Source: Crotalaria pallida
Taxonomy: Eukaryota; Streptophyta; Magnoliopsida; Fabales; Fabaceae
Assembly (NCBI GenBank): GCA_037953625.1
Contig: CM075651.1
Span: 126,136,501 to 126,200,500, forward strand
Length of the DNA stretch: 64,000 nt
Direction of reading: 5' to 3'
Position numbers and translations under genes: made by a program. Of the stretch, positions 11,446 to 22,487 are shown in pieces; within the stretch, counting starts at the first letter, position 1, and the number at the start of each line of letters is the position of its first letter. Below the pieces are notes generated by a model that did not search any database, was not told the origin of the DNA, and worked only from the letters and a program-made list of their open reading frames with translations.

Positions 11446-12338
11446 GGTTTTGTGGTGTCAATTGGGAAATGAAGCGGTATTTGTATTACCTGTGGACCAC
11501 CGAACCTTCTTGAACATCCTCTCTCATGCTCTATCTCTCCCTCCAAAGTATTTAATTCATGGATCGAAAACAAATTATAATTGCACATTCTTTTATGTTT
11601 CGATAATAAGAAAAATCATATATTTTTATCCATTTTTATTATATTTAGCTTCTTAACATGTGTCCTAATTTCAATTGCCTTAATTTATTTACGATTTAAC
11701 ATTAAATTTATTTTTTGTTCTTTTATTTATTATTAGTAATTTTGCCTGTGCTTCCGCATAGGATCGAGTTTTTTGATCGGTAATATTGTTTAAGATAACT
11801 AATTTCTTTCAAACGAACTCTCAAACCAATTTGTCATATTTTAGCATCCTTTTTCGTTTTGTCTTTTTTTTAATTTCTCTTACACTCATTAATCTCACAT
11901 TTTAGCATCCTTTTTTGTTCTATCTTTTTTTATTTCTCTTACACTCATTAATCTCGCGAAAGAATAGAATTCACCATGCATACAAATCATGCACTCATAA
12001 AAAAATCCAAACAACGATAGCTAACCATTATCTTGTACAACCATACCAGGCTCTACATTACACCTCGAGTGAACAAATATCATAAGAACTCGTGTGTAAT
12101 TTGGAGGTCTTCATTTTATGGATTAAAAATTGCTTAAAGAATGGCAAAAGAACAACATACTTATTCATATTTCGATCTTTCGAGCTCTATTATATTATTG
12201 GAGCAATTCGAATGAGATAAAAGGGATAAAACATATATACTTTCCTACTGCAGTAATTTTTAGTAATATGAAAAAAAAATAACATAAACACATTTAAGCA
12301 TGATAAAAAAATGAGAAAAAGGGATAAAACATTCCCCT
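11446..12338. other. Upstream region of the SC35-like gene, no other gene seen
   Basis: Probably contains the promoter. Two near-copies of a short pyrimidine-rich segment containing 'TCTCTTACACTCATTAATCT' occur at about 11840-11900 and 11900-11955. Otherwise unassigned. Confidence 0.4.
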
Positions 12339-13094
12339 AATTGTAAGACCTTGGCTGACAAGGGCAGTGAGAGATCACCGGTGCAAGAGGCACGGACAAG
12401 GAGTGACCCTTGACAGACTTCTAAGAGAGGGATACATTCGTACATGAATGAACCGATACATCGGAATGAGAGGTTGATCCTAAGATTGTGTAAGAATGGG
12501 ACTGCATAGTACATGATGGCTTAAATGAATTGATTGGACTACCCCTATCAACAAGATGCATATTCTTTTCGGTACGCATCACATAAGAACTCCACGGTTA
12601 AGCATTCTTGACTTGGAATAATTCTGGGATGGGTGACCTCCTTGGAAGTTTTCCCGGGAAACGTGTGAGTGAGGACAATGCACGCTGAAAAGACCCGTGA
12701 TGGTACGTGGGGATAGTCGTCAATCTATTTATCTGCTAGGGATGTTACAAATGATATCAGAGCGGCTCCTCCCCCATCAGGGCTGACGAGGGCGGGGAGT
12801 GATTGCCGGTGCAAGAGGCACACAAGGAGCGGCTCTTGGCAGACTTCTAAGGGAGAGGTACATGAATGAACCAACACATCGGAATGAGAGGGTGATCCTG
12901 AGATTGTTCTTTTTGGTACCCCATCACATAAGAACTTCACAGTTAAACATGCTTGACTTGGAGTAATTCTGGGATGAGTGACCAACTCGAAAGTTTCCCC
13001 GGGAAGCGTGTGAGTGAGGACAAAGCACGCTAAAAAGACCCGTGTTGATATGTGGAGATAGTCGTCAATCCATTTGCCTGTCAGGGATGTTACA
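12339..13094 (+). mobile_element. Cassandra-type TRIM retrotransposon (rearranged)
   Basis: The order is partial internal region (12339-12488), LTR (12489-12749), primer-binding site and internal region (12750-12908), then a second LTR lacking its first part (12909-13094). Each LTR carries a segment like the 3' half of 5S rRNA ('CATAAGAACTCCACGGTTAAGC' broken by changes, then GGGATGGGTGACCTCC, with box A/C-like features) and ends GGATGTTACA. The primer-binding site is TGATATCAGAGCGGC, one base from the initiator-Met tRNA complement. Cassandra TRIMs are the plant LTR elements known for 5S-like LTRs and no coding capacity. The extra internal segment before the first LTR shows this was a tandem or recombined copy. 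Confidence 0.88.
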
Positions 13095-14055
13095 TTAACA
13101 ATCAAACATACGTACAAAATGTAGTTATTGTAAAACTAATACATATTGTCCTCATATACATTGTGTTACCAAATCTCAAGCTAATAATTCATTTCATTGC
13201 AACTTCCTCTAGTTTCATCTTAGGCTGCAAAGTATCATTAGAATAGAAACCAAAGATAAGATCCAAGTTTATTTTAGTGGGTGTTTTGTATGTCAAGCAT
13301 ACACTAATTAAAAACCATGTATGAATGCAATGTAATTCCAAAATTTTAATCCTTAAAATTCCTTAATATAAAATCAAGCACAAACATTAGTCCTCCAAAT
13401 AAGTATGTTTACTTGAACAAAATGCAATATGCTTAAAATTGAAGAGAATTTATATATACCTCAATAACACTTAAATAGCATAGCGTAAAAAGCTACTCTC
13501 AGAGCTTCCACAACCCAAAGTGGGACTCTCAGCTCATCCCTCTCATCTACAAAAGTAACATTCAATTAATAAATGGCAGTTTTGTTCAGGAATATAAAAA
13601 ACCATAATCAAGGTAACAATTATTCAAGTGGAGAAATCAAAACAAAGAAATTCCTCTGTATGCACAAAATAAATAGACGAAGATTAGGATGTGAGAAAAC
13701 CAAAACCTAATTCCAAGCTAGAGCCATTGCTATAATTACATATCTGGGGCCTCCCGTCAACAAAACTGGATAAGTATTTGTACCTTGATGTCATGCCATA
13801 TGAGGAGCAACAACAGGTAGCAGCAGGTAACAACAGCAATATTCATAAGTCATAACTTACATGTAGAGTATGTAAATCTAAACTTAATAGTAGTAAATCA
13901 ACAAATTATACATAAAAAAATTTAAACTTTAAGCAAGTTTAGAAATATCAAAGCTTTAAGGCAATATAAATATCAAAGGTTAGAAATATCAATTTTTCAC
14001 CGATGGTGCCTCTATGCACATATATTGAATGGCAAAGAAAAAAGTTCATAGGGTT
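13095..14055. other. Unassigned, next to the DEL fragment
   Basis: AT-rich. It may include eroded 3' exons of the E2F-like fragment, but no frame could be supported. Confidence 0.35.
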
Positions 14056-14739
14056 CTAGCCAAAGTCCTCATTCATGAATCCGTCCACCTTATTTCTCTT
14101 AAAACCGATGTTTGTGATTTCAGTTCCGACTGCCCTTTTCCTTGAAATGCTCACATTTGAATTTTGGTTTTCTTTCAAACCCAACCACCTGAATGTTGGT
14201 TTTCTTGAATTCGTTGTATGAGTCTGCTCGAATTTGTAAATCATAGTAAGATTTATGTGCTGCACAATATTAATAATACAAATGATGCAAAAAAAAGGGA
14301 CGAAATATGTAGCCGAGTATCACCTTTTCAATAAATTTCATAGAAGATAACACATTTGCAATATCATTGAGACGTCTAACTTTTGCTGAAAAACCAAGAT
14401 GGAGATTATAAGTGCAAAAATTCAAAGCTTATTAGTTTGTAAACGGATATGAAGCAAACAAATCATGTAAACTATAATATTACTTACTTCTCATTATGGA
14501 TGAATTATGGGCATCCCAAAGCAACAGCTTTGCAGCATCATCTTGAGTGATCAACTCCATCTGCTAAGGGATTGAAGTTTTAAAATATCAAGATCATCTT
14601 TGTTTAAAAGCTAAATAGAAAAGAAGCAACAACATAAAATGATCAAGAAATTTTTGGCAATTTATCCTTACATTAGATAAGATAAATAACTTGACAAAAT
14701 TCTGAGTAAGCAATGCCAGCGATTTTTCCCTTCTATTGT
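14056..14739 (-). pseudogene. E2F-like (DEL/atypical E2F) gene fragment
   Basis: Four exon-like blocks on the minus strand: 14739-14672 (NRREKSLALLTQNFVKLF), 14560-14488 (ITQDDAAKLLLWDAHNSSIM), 14385-14324 (TKVRRLNDIANVLSSMKFIEK) and 14223-14056 (THTTNSRKPTFRWLG, then KRAVGTEITNIGFKRNKVDG and a TAG stop). Good splice sites link them in frame. They cover the second winged-helix DNA-binding domain of plant atypical E2Fs (DEL/E2L type), which repress cell-cycle and endocycle genes. The first DNA-binding domain should lie upstream, at 14740-15780, but no matching exon is there. The usual RRLYDIANV reads RRLNDIANV, with the conserved Tyr lost, and LLLGD reads LLLWD. A decayed or truncated copy is the best reading. 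A gene with far upstream exons is possible but would have to span the Cassandra element. Confidence 0.78.
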
Positions 14740-15787
14740 CTGCAAAACAGCACAGAAACAGTATAAGCTACAAAATTTGTAAAATATTTAACAGTTATGA
14801 AGGCATCAAAGGTTGATATTCTTCTCTCTTTCTTCATGTGTCTATGTTACCTTACTTCCAAAAATAGCTTTTCTCACTCATATTCTTCTTTCTTTCTTCT
14901 AGTAACATAATATGTTAATTATCAAAAGAAAAAATTGTTAATAACAAACTTATATGCAATCCTCAACACTCAAGAACTAAATAATAAGAACAAATATATC
15001 AAAATTGTTAACCTGATATATGTATATGTGTAAAGTTGGAAGAAGTAACTTAAATAAGTTATAGTTTCCTTTCCATTTCCCTCACCTGCAAAATGCATCA
15101 AATAAGTTATAGTTCTTAAAAAAATAAATAATCATATATTAATCGGTGCAAGAATGATTGTACTATAAAAAATATTATTTTATTTTATGCTGGCAGACAG
15201 TAAACGTTAGTTCATTCACTCAATCTCCATGGTTCCCCTTTACCTCCCTGCAATAAGAAATCTATTGTCACAATCGTTTGTCCATATTTTTATAATTAAA
15301 AAAAAGCAAGAAAACACTGATAATAAAGAAATTTGAAGAAAATGACATCCCATTCTCATAATAAATCATAAAAAAATAGTCTCAAAATTCAAAGAGATGA
15401 ATATTAGGGTATGAGAAAACCAAAACCTAATTTCAAAATTCAAATAGAGTCAAAGAATGAAAGTAATATGGGTACCTTCACAAATTGAAGAGGCCAAAGG
15501 GAGACCTCACATATGGGTACCCTCACATATGGACACACACACATATGGGTACCCTTACAAATTGTTCTGACAGGCTTTGGACTTTGTGGTCCTCTCTGAT
15601 TGTGAAGATATGGTGGTATTTGTTGAAGATGGTGAACCTAATTTGATGTTTGGAGATTGAAATTGAAGAAGAAAGTGAGAGAAAGAGAAAGAGTAGCAAA
15701 GCAGATTTCAATTTTGGAGTAAGAAGAAAGAGAAAGAGCAGCAAAGCCGATTTCAATTTTGGAGTAAGAAGAAAGTGACGCAGAAAA
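14740..15787. other. Unassigned region upstream of the DEL fragment
   Basis: No E2F first-domain exon is found. A short tandem duplication (about 15664-15773) repeats 'GATTTCAATTTTGGAGTAAG' with GAAAGAGAAAGAG. The block at 15440-15650 may be an old 5' UTR or repeat. Confidence 0.4.
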
Positions 15788-16521
15788 TGTAACATCCCTG
15801 GCAGGCAAATGGATTGCGACTGTCCCCACATACCAACACGAGTCTTTTCAGCGTGCTTTGTCCTCACTCGCACACTTCCCGGGAAAACTTCCCGGGAGGT
15901 CACCCATCCCAGAATTACCCCAAGTCAAGCATGTTTAACCATGGAGTTCTTATGTAATGGGCTACCAAAAAGAAGATGCATCTTGTTGATATGGGTAGTA
16001 TTAATCAATTCATTTAAGCCTTCCTGTACTGTGTAGTCCCATTCCTACGCAGTCTCAAGATCACCCTCTCATTCCGATGTGTTGGTTCATTCATGTACCC
16101 CTCCCTTAGAAGCCTGTCAGGAGTCGCTCCTTGTCCGTGCCTCTTTGCGCCGGCGATCACTCCCCGCCCTCATAAGCCCGGGTCTTACATGCCCACCAGC
16201 TTCCGCTTGGTTCATCCCCGAACCACACCGTACTGGGAGAGGAGCCGCTCTGATACCATTTGTAACATCCCTGGCAGGCAAATGGATTGCGACTGTCCCC
16301 ACATACCAACACGAGTCTTTTCAGCGTGCTTTGTCCTCACTCGCACACTTCCCGGGAAAACTTCCCAAGAGGTCACCCATCCCAGAATTACCCCAAGTCA
16401 AGCACGCTTAACCATGGAGTTCTTATGTGATGGGCTACCGAAAAGAAGATACATCTTGTTGATATGGGTAGTACTAATCAATTCATTTAAGCCTTCCTGT
16501 ATTGTGTAGTCCCATTCCAAT
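15788..16521 (-). mobile_element. Cassandra-type TRIM retrotransposon
   Basis: A minus-strand copy with two LTRs (15788-16050 and 16261-16521) that are nearly identical, both starting TGTAACATCCCTGGCAGGCA on the plus strand. Read on the minus strand, the 5' LTR ends GGATGTTACA and is followed by AATGGTATCAGAGCGGCTCC, a perfect initiator-Met tRNA primer-binding site. Each LTR holds the 5S-rRNA-like segment (plus strand GGTCACCCATCCCAGAATTA, about 15898-15960 and 16371-16433). The internal region is only about 210 bp and non-coding. The outer end of the 5' LTR is cut at CCCATTCC, where the next retroelement begins. Open frames across it are not genes. Confidence 0.92.
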
Positions 16522-16986
16522 TGTAACATCCCTAATTTAATTCCAAGCATAATTGATGAATTAATAGAATTAAAGTGGAAGGAATGGGTAGATTAATTGC
16601 TTAAAGAATTTTGGGAGAAAGGTGAGTAGTAATTATAAGTATTAGGAGTTGTGTAGGAGACATTGGTGGCAAGGGGCAAAATTATCCAAGCGAAATCGGA
16701 AGTTAAATCGGGGTTTTATGTAATAGAAATCAGCCGATGTTAGAAAATTTGGAATTTATTATAGGATGCTAAGAAATTTAATTCCACCGTTGGATATGAA
16801 GTTTAAGGTATTAAGAAACTTGTCTAAAAATTTGGGCCCGATCCGACGGTTAACGAAGAAGTTATGGCGAATAGAAGTCTGAAACCACTGGTGCACGCCC
16901 AGGCGCACCAGGGTGCATCGGATGCACCAACTCAGGGGCTCCAGCATTCAGGCGCGCCACACCTACGCCCATGCGTGCCCCTGATG

Positions 16987-17396
16987 TAGAGTTGTCAAAA
17001 TGGGCCGGGCCAGCCGGGCCGGGCCAAAAAGCCCAAAAATCATAGGGCTCGGGCTCCTTAATATGGCCTATTTATTCAACCCGGGCTACTTAGCCCTGCC
17101 CGGTTCGGGTTCGGGCCGGCCCGGTGGCCCAGAAAAAAGAAAAAATTCACATTTTTTTAATTTTATATGTGTAAAAAAACACTTATAATAAAATTCCCTT
17201 AATTTTTATCAATATTCACATATCAAAAATGCACCTGAACAAATCAAAGCACAACATTAATTGTCTACATTTTAATTAATGTAAGAATAGAAAATCAAAT
17301 ATATCCTCTAAAAAATGTATAAAAGAATAAAACACTTATTATTGTTTAAAAAAATATGTGTAAAAAATAAAGGAAGTTTATTCATTAAATTTTTGA

Positions 17397-17443
<47 letters not shown>

Positions 17444-17603
17444 AAGTGGTTGAATTGTAAAAAAAAAAAAAAAGTGATGCGGGTTTGGGTTTGATACTAG
17501 GGTACTTAATTTATAACCGGGCTTTTTGGCCCGAGTCCGGTTTGGCCCGAACCCGAAGTGGGCCGGCCCGAGCCCGGCCCGCAGGCCCGTTTTGACAGCT
17601 CTA
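16987..17603. mobile_element. hAT-type MITE in the 5' LTR
   Basis: 617 bp with terminal inverted repeats TAGAGTTGTCAAAATGGGCC and TAGAGCTGTCAAAACGGGCC, flanked by the exact 8-bp duplication CCCTGATG (16979-16986 and 17604-17611). The other LTR has the uninterrupted site, with a single CCCTGATG, at about 24839-24846. The subterminal parts are GGGCCGGGCC-rich and partly palindromic. The interior is AT-rich with a (TA)20 run at 17401-17441. No coding capacity. Confidence 0.95.
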
Positions 17604-19083
17604 CCCTGATGCCCAGTTCGCGCACCAACCAGAAAATGGCGCGCCAGAGTTCCCCATCCCCCGCACCAGACGCACGCACCCCGCACCAGCACCAGCCTGG
17701 TGCGTGCCCTGAGCTCAGGCGCACATAAACCGCGCTCAGGCGCGCGGCGCGATACAGATCTGCACCAGGTCCATAAATGGACGCGCCAGCCCTCCCTTCC
17801 CCATTTTTCCTCCGCACCAACTTCTTCCTCCCTCACCCCAGTTCAGTCCCAACGCCCACCACCGCCACCGGAGCACCCCAAGAGCCACCATGAGTGTTTT
17901 CCTCTCTTCCTTCCCCTCTTGATCTCTCTCTCGTGGCCCTTTCTCCCTCTCCTTGGAAACCCCCTTTCCTTCCACCACCATACCCCACCGTGGCCACCAC
18001 CACGAACCACCACCCACCACCACCATTATGAGCTCTCCTTCCTCTCCCTTTCCCTATTGATTGAGTACCCTTTCTCTCTTTCTCCTCCCTTGATGTTTCT
18101 CTCTCTTCTAGGGCTTTCTCTCTCCTCACCGGATCTCGCCGACGTCGATACCGATCGTGATTCGCACCGGGCTCGTGTTGGGTACTCCGAGGCATGAAGC
18201 TTTGGCCTCGATCCGACCGCGATTGTTCTCACTAACGAGGAGCAACACCGACGCCGACATCGACATCGAGCCACAACCCAGGTTCTTTGTTTAAAAGAAA
18301 ACCCGAGGTAAGAAGGGTTCGTATTACCTCTATTTAAAAAGTAAATTCTAGGAGTTTATAGTGGTGACTAAAAATAGGGTAATTAAAGAATAAGTTAATG
18401 AACCTTAGGGTAATCCCCGCAAATATGAAAGATTTATTTAAATTGACAATGGAATAAATTGAATGTGCATAGAATGAGTCCGGAGTGAATGAATATGATA
18501 GGATATTAAAAGAGCTAGAATGGAATTGAAAGTGTAGGAAAACACAAAGTAAAGCCAAGGGAAATTAGTTAAGGAAAACCCGCAAAACATGAGAGTAAAA
18601 GAATATAGAGTATTTGTAATAGGCAAGGAGAGTAGAATGATTAAAACTAAAGGTGGGGTAAAAGAGGAGTTAACGTATGAAAGCAATAAGAAATCACGGA
18701 GTAAACTTAGTTAAGAGTGGTCGGGTAGTAATGAATTCGAAACGAAAATGATAAACTAGAATTCCAAATCCAAGAGGGTAATTGGTAAAAGAATTGAGTG
18801 AAAAGATGATAAGACAAATAGAGAGAATGTGAGTATGGTAGTGTAGTAGAATGGAGTAGAGGTAAACTATAGTAATTAAGAAGAAGTATAATGAAAAAGA
18901 AAAAGGAAGAGAAGAAGAAAAAGAAAAGAAAAGAAAGGGAAAATAGAAATAATGAAGAGCTAGTAATGAGAATTGAAATATAATGTATATGGCCTAATTA
19001 AGCAAAGCTAGAGGAGAATGAGAATCATTAGTGAACAGAAAACATCTAAATAGACGAGAATAAAAATAAAGGGGAAATGATAT

Positions 19084-19272
19084 AAAACGACAAGAGGTCG
19101 TGAGACCCCGTCACCATAATGTAAAACGGCGGGAGGTCGTTAGACCCTGTCACCATGAGATAAACGGCGGGAGGTCGATAGACCCTGTCACCATGAGATA
19201 AACGGCGGGAGGTCGTTAGACCCTGTCACCATGAGATAAACGACGGGAGGTCGGTAGACCTTGTCATAATGT
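19084..19272 (+). repeat. LTR minisatellite of about 42 bp, 5 copies
   Basis: Five units with the core GGGAGGTCG(T/A)TAGACCCTGTCACC. Each contains a small GGTC...GACC inverted repeat. The other LTR carries six units at 26327-26555. Confidence 0.88.
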
Positions 19273-19724
19273 TAAGGGAAATTTATGTAGAACTCTGATT
19301 GAGGCTACACCTAATGGAAAATGAATAAAGCAAGTAAAAATGGATAATGGCATGAAAATTGGGAAGTGAAATAATAAAATGGACAATGGAAACGATATTG
19401 GAATTAGAGGGAATAACTAAGGAAAGTAATTATGGAGATGTTAAGTACAAGTGGCTAATGGGAAATGGATAAAGAATGGAAATGAGAGAATGATAAGAGA
19501 ACAGGTATTAAACGAATATGAGAATACGTAGAGGACTCAAAGAGATTAATTATATGAATAATGAATACTAAGATTTGGGTAGGCGTAGTTTATTACTATG
19601 CCTCTTTTAGGATTTATCTTTTTAAGTTCTGTGTAATGCTACCCTTCTTGCTATATTTTTACAGGTACTGAAGTGGAGCATACATGGGACATGGCCGAGC
19701 AGGACGTTATTCCACTACGTGGAG

Positions 19725-19779
<55 letters not shown>

Positions 19780-20385
19780 CGAGTGGACCATTACTCTTTG
19801 TAAATTATAATATGGAATTCGTAGTTGCCCTGAAACTTGTGCTAATCGGGCGTTAGGATTCATTATGACTATTAAACTATTGTGTTTTATGTTTTTAAAT
19901 ATTCTGGACTGACAGGTAGGGGTGGAAACAGGCCAGGCCAGGCCAGGCTTTGACCTTAACCAGGCCCGGCCTATATAAATTATTCAAGCCTGGCCTGGCC
20001 TATTAGCCTATGTAAATTATTTTTTTCGAGCCTAGGCCTGGCCTGTTACAAGGCCTGGCCTGGCCTATAAGCCTAGTTAACAAGCCTGCATAATCTAAAA
20101 TTCTTAAATAGGCCAGAAGGCCTAGTATTAAATAGGTCGGCCTGTCTACTTAAAAGCCTACATAATTCTAAAACTTTGGCCTGTCTAACAATAATATTAT
20201 AAATAACATGTTGCCAAACAAATTAGAGCAATAAAATTAAACAGGAGCAATAAAAATAAGTCTACAACAGTCAACAAACAACATGCTGCCAAATAAATTG
20301 GAGCAATTAAAATAAGACTACAACAAACAACATGTTGCCACTTGCCAAATAGAAACAACAGTATTAATTAAAATAACAAAAGAGA

Positions 20386-20668
20386 TCAAATCTTCAAGAG
20401 AATCTCCTTCTCATCTTCCTCAATCCCATGTTCCTTCAAAACAAAAACAAAATTAACATGTTTAGATCATCAAATCTATAACATATAATAACAAAATTAA
20501 CAAACTTAATAACACTAGTGTTTGTACCTTTTCTTTTCTCTTCACTGAATATTTGTTACGAAGCCAATCCCCACCACATATTAATGCTTCAATTGATTCT
20601 TCATTCAACTTTGAACCGTATTCATCAATTATTCTTCCACCAGCACTAAATGTGGATTCCGATGCTCT
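20386..20668 (-). pseudogene. hAT transposase C-terminal fragment
   Basis: Minus strand, two exons: about 20668-20528 encoding ASESTFSAGGRIIDEYGSKL and then EALICGGDWLRNKYSV, spliced to 20433-20386 ending EDEKEILLKI and a stop. This is the C-terminal dimerisation segment of hAT transposases (consensus SESxFSxxGR...L...xVEALxCxxDWLR). Upstream of ASEST the frame is lost and no catalytic core is present. It is a relic that ties this element to an autonomous hAT ancestor. Confidence 0.85.
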
Positions 20669-20949
20669 AAAGTGTTGCCGGAAAAGATAAGAGAATCATA
20701 TGAAGGAAACTCATATTTTATAAAATTTCTTAGTGATAAGCATAAAGAATTGAAAGAATTTCATTGAAAAAGCTAACTTAAAAAATAAATATAATTTTAA
20801 TATTCCAAAAGATCAACACTACCACGGTGCCACCGATTAAAAAAGAAAATGACGAAGAAAGATGAAAATAAAGGAAGATCAACACTGCATTTGGTGTTGT
20901 GTTCAAGTCACTATTATTTAACTACTAATTAGCTATCTAAATGTTGAAT

Positions 20950-21172
20950 ACGTTGTAGGAGTAATAATATTATGGGTGTTGCCATGGCTTGCTCTAATAC
21001 ATTTGGGCTGGTTACTGGTGCATTTTTACTTGGATTTGGTTTGAGTGAAATTCCAAAGGGCATTTGGTTAAATTCAGATTAGAACACTCAGCAAAAAGTT
21101 CTTTCACACAAAGTTGCGAAAATGGCCGTCAAATTAGATGATGCTCATCAAAAATTTTCTAATGCTATTGTT
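20950..21172 (+). pseudogene. Captured LMBR1-like membrane protein exon
   Basis: Plus strand. It reads NTFGLVTGAFLLGFGLSEIP, KGIWLNSD, a stop (TAG, probably from TGG), then QQKVLSHKVAKMAVKLDDAH and QKFSNAIV, followed at once by a GTAAGT donor at 21173. This matches the plant LMBR1-domain membrane protein family, from memory of the family pattern. Upstream, an aromatic/hydrophobic VGVIILWV piece in another frame suggests a one-base frameshift. The exon plus its following intron lies inside the hAT element, so it was captured. It is broken and cannot make the protein. Confidence 0.75.
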
Positions 21173-22312
21173 GTAAGTTAGTCATACTAATTGCCTATCA
21201 TCATTTTTTAGCAGTTGAATTTGCATTTTATGTTCAATTACACTAGCATGTAAAGATTCTGTATCTGTTATATTATTGAACTTGCTCTGTTTACATGGAT
21301 CAAAGTTTGCGTCATGCAATATTAATCATCATTCTTGTTATGAAGCCAATTTCAATTTTAGTAAGGTGCACATTTAGTAATAGCTCAAACCAACAGTGAA
21401 CATTCAACCAAAAAAAAAAAGAAGATCTCAAACCAGCAGTGAACATTCAACCAAAAAAAATGCTTAAACCAAAATAGGCTTTTAAAAAAGAAGATCTCTG
21501 AACATTCAACAAAAAAAAAAGCTTAAACCAACAGTGAACATTGCAACTAATAAGAAGTTACTAAGATCTAAGATCCAAGATCTCAAACCAAAAATGCTTA
21601 CCTGGACAGAGACGAAGACGAAGAAGGAGACGGCGACGGAGCCGGCGAGTCGATGACGGAGCGAGAGTGACGGGGCGAGAGGAAGAGAGGGAGTGAGTGA
21701 GTGACGAAGTGAGAGGGAGGGAGGGAGGAGTGAGAGCCGAGAGAGTGAGAGGCTGAGAGTGAGAAGCTGAGAGTGAGAGAGTGAGAGGCTGAGAGTGACG
21801 ATTGAAGAAGTGAGAGGGAGGGAGGCTGAGAGTGAGAGTTTCTAACTTGGGATTTTTAGGGTTAGGACTTAGGATTAGGTTTTTAGTTTTTTTTTAGGTT
21901 TTAAAATAAATATAAATATAATAATTTTTAAATATAATAATAATAATAACAAAATTATATAGGCCTAGGCCGGTCTGTTAAGCTAAATAGGCTTTTAAAA
22001 AAGCCTAGGCCTGGCTTGTTTAGGTTATATAAGCTTTTTAAATAGCCTGGGCCTGGCCTGTTTGCAAAAAAAGCCTGGCCTGAGCCTGGCCTGACATTCG
22101 GTCTGTCATAGGCCCCTGTAGGCCGGCCTGGCCTGTTTCCACCCCTACTGACAGGTTTTAAGAAGAAAATTTTTGGGAAGTCCAAAAAACAGAGGAAACT
22201 CTGCCGGATTTTCGTAAAACCTTTTAAAGAAATTAAGTTTTAAAAAGGAATTTTCTAACTCCAATTTTAATAAAACCTAAAATTAGCTAATAAAGTGAGA
22301 GTGTTACATTTT

Positions 22313-22324
22313 TGGTATCAGAGC
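22313..22324 (+). other. Primer-binding site of the gag-only element
   Basis: TGGTATCAGAGC, complementary to the 3' end of initiator methionine tRNA, four bases after the LTR end GTGTTACA. Confidence 0.85.
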
Positions 22325-22487
22325 AGTTTTTCCTCGGCCTTTGGAGTGTGGACTCACAACTCTGATGGTTACTCACCAAGCGAGTAACTGATTCGTTTAG
22401 TAAGAGTCTAAGCCTAAGAATAGGATATTTAGGTTATGGATTAAGTATTCAGTCTTTAACTGGCTGTTCCCTCCATGACCTAACAGT

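Larger units (their letters stand above)
19917..22147. mobile_element. hAT element carrying a host gene fragment (Pack-hAT-like)
   Basis: 2231 bp with terminal repeats TAGGGGTGGAAACAGGCC at both ends, inverted, flanked by the exact 8-bp duplication CTGACAGG (19909-19916 and 22148-22155). Subterminal regions are dense arrays of GGCCTGGCC/AGGCCAGG. Two cargo segments are seen: the last exons of a hAT transposase on the minus strand (20386-20668) and an LMBR1-like gene fragment on the plus strand (about 20950-21172). GA-rich repeats (21650-21840) and a CAGTGAACATTCAACCAAAA repeat (21391-21545) fill the right part. It cannot move without a helper transposase. Confidence 0.92.
16522..22308 (+). 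repeat. 5' LTR of the gag-only element (interrupted)
   Basis: It aligns with 24382-26555 almost base for base, apart from a hAT MITE at 16987-17603 and divergence after the tandem repeats. A 2.2-kb hAT element (19917-22147) lies in the part that the truncated 3' LTR lacks. A (TA) microsatellite of about 25 units sits at 19729-19777. Open frames on both strands at 17700-18200 recur in the 3' LTR copy; they reflect GC-rich LTR DNA, not proteins. Confidence 0.88.

Noticed and set aside
12560..12665. 5S rRNA-like sequence
   Set aside because: It matches only the 3' half of 5S rRNA and recurs inside LTRs with primer-binding sites, so it belongs to Cassandra TRIMs and is not a 5S gene.
15809..16509. 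Open frames of 75-138 aa
   Set aside because: They lie on Cassandra LTRs and repeat because the LTRs repeat; there is no protein family signature.
17378..18274. Several overlapping open frames (up to 165 aa) on both strands
   Set aside because: GC-rich LTR DNA. The same frames recur at 24722-25519 in the other LTR, are low complexity and overlap each other on both strands.
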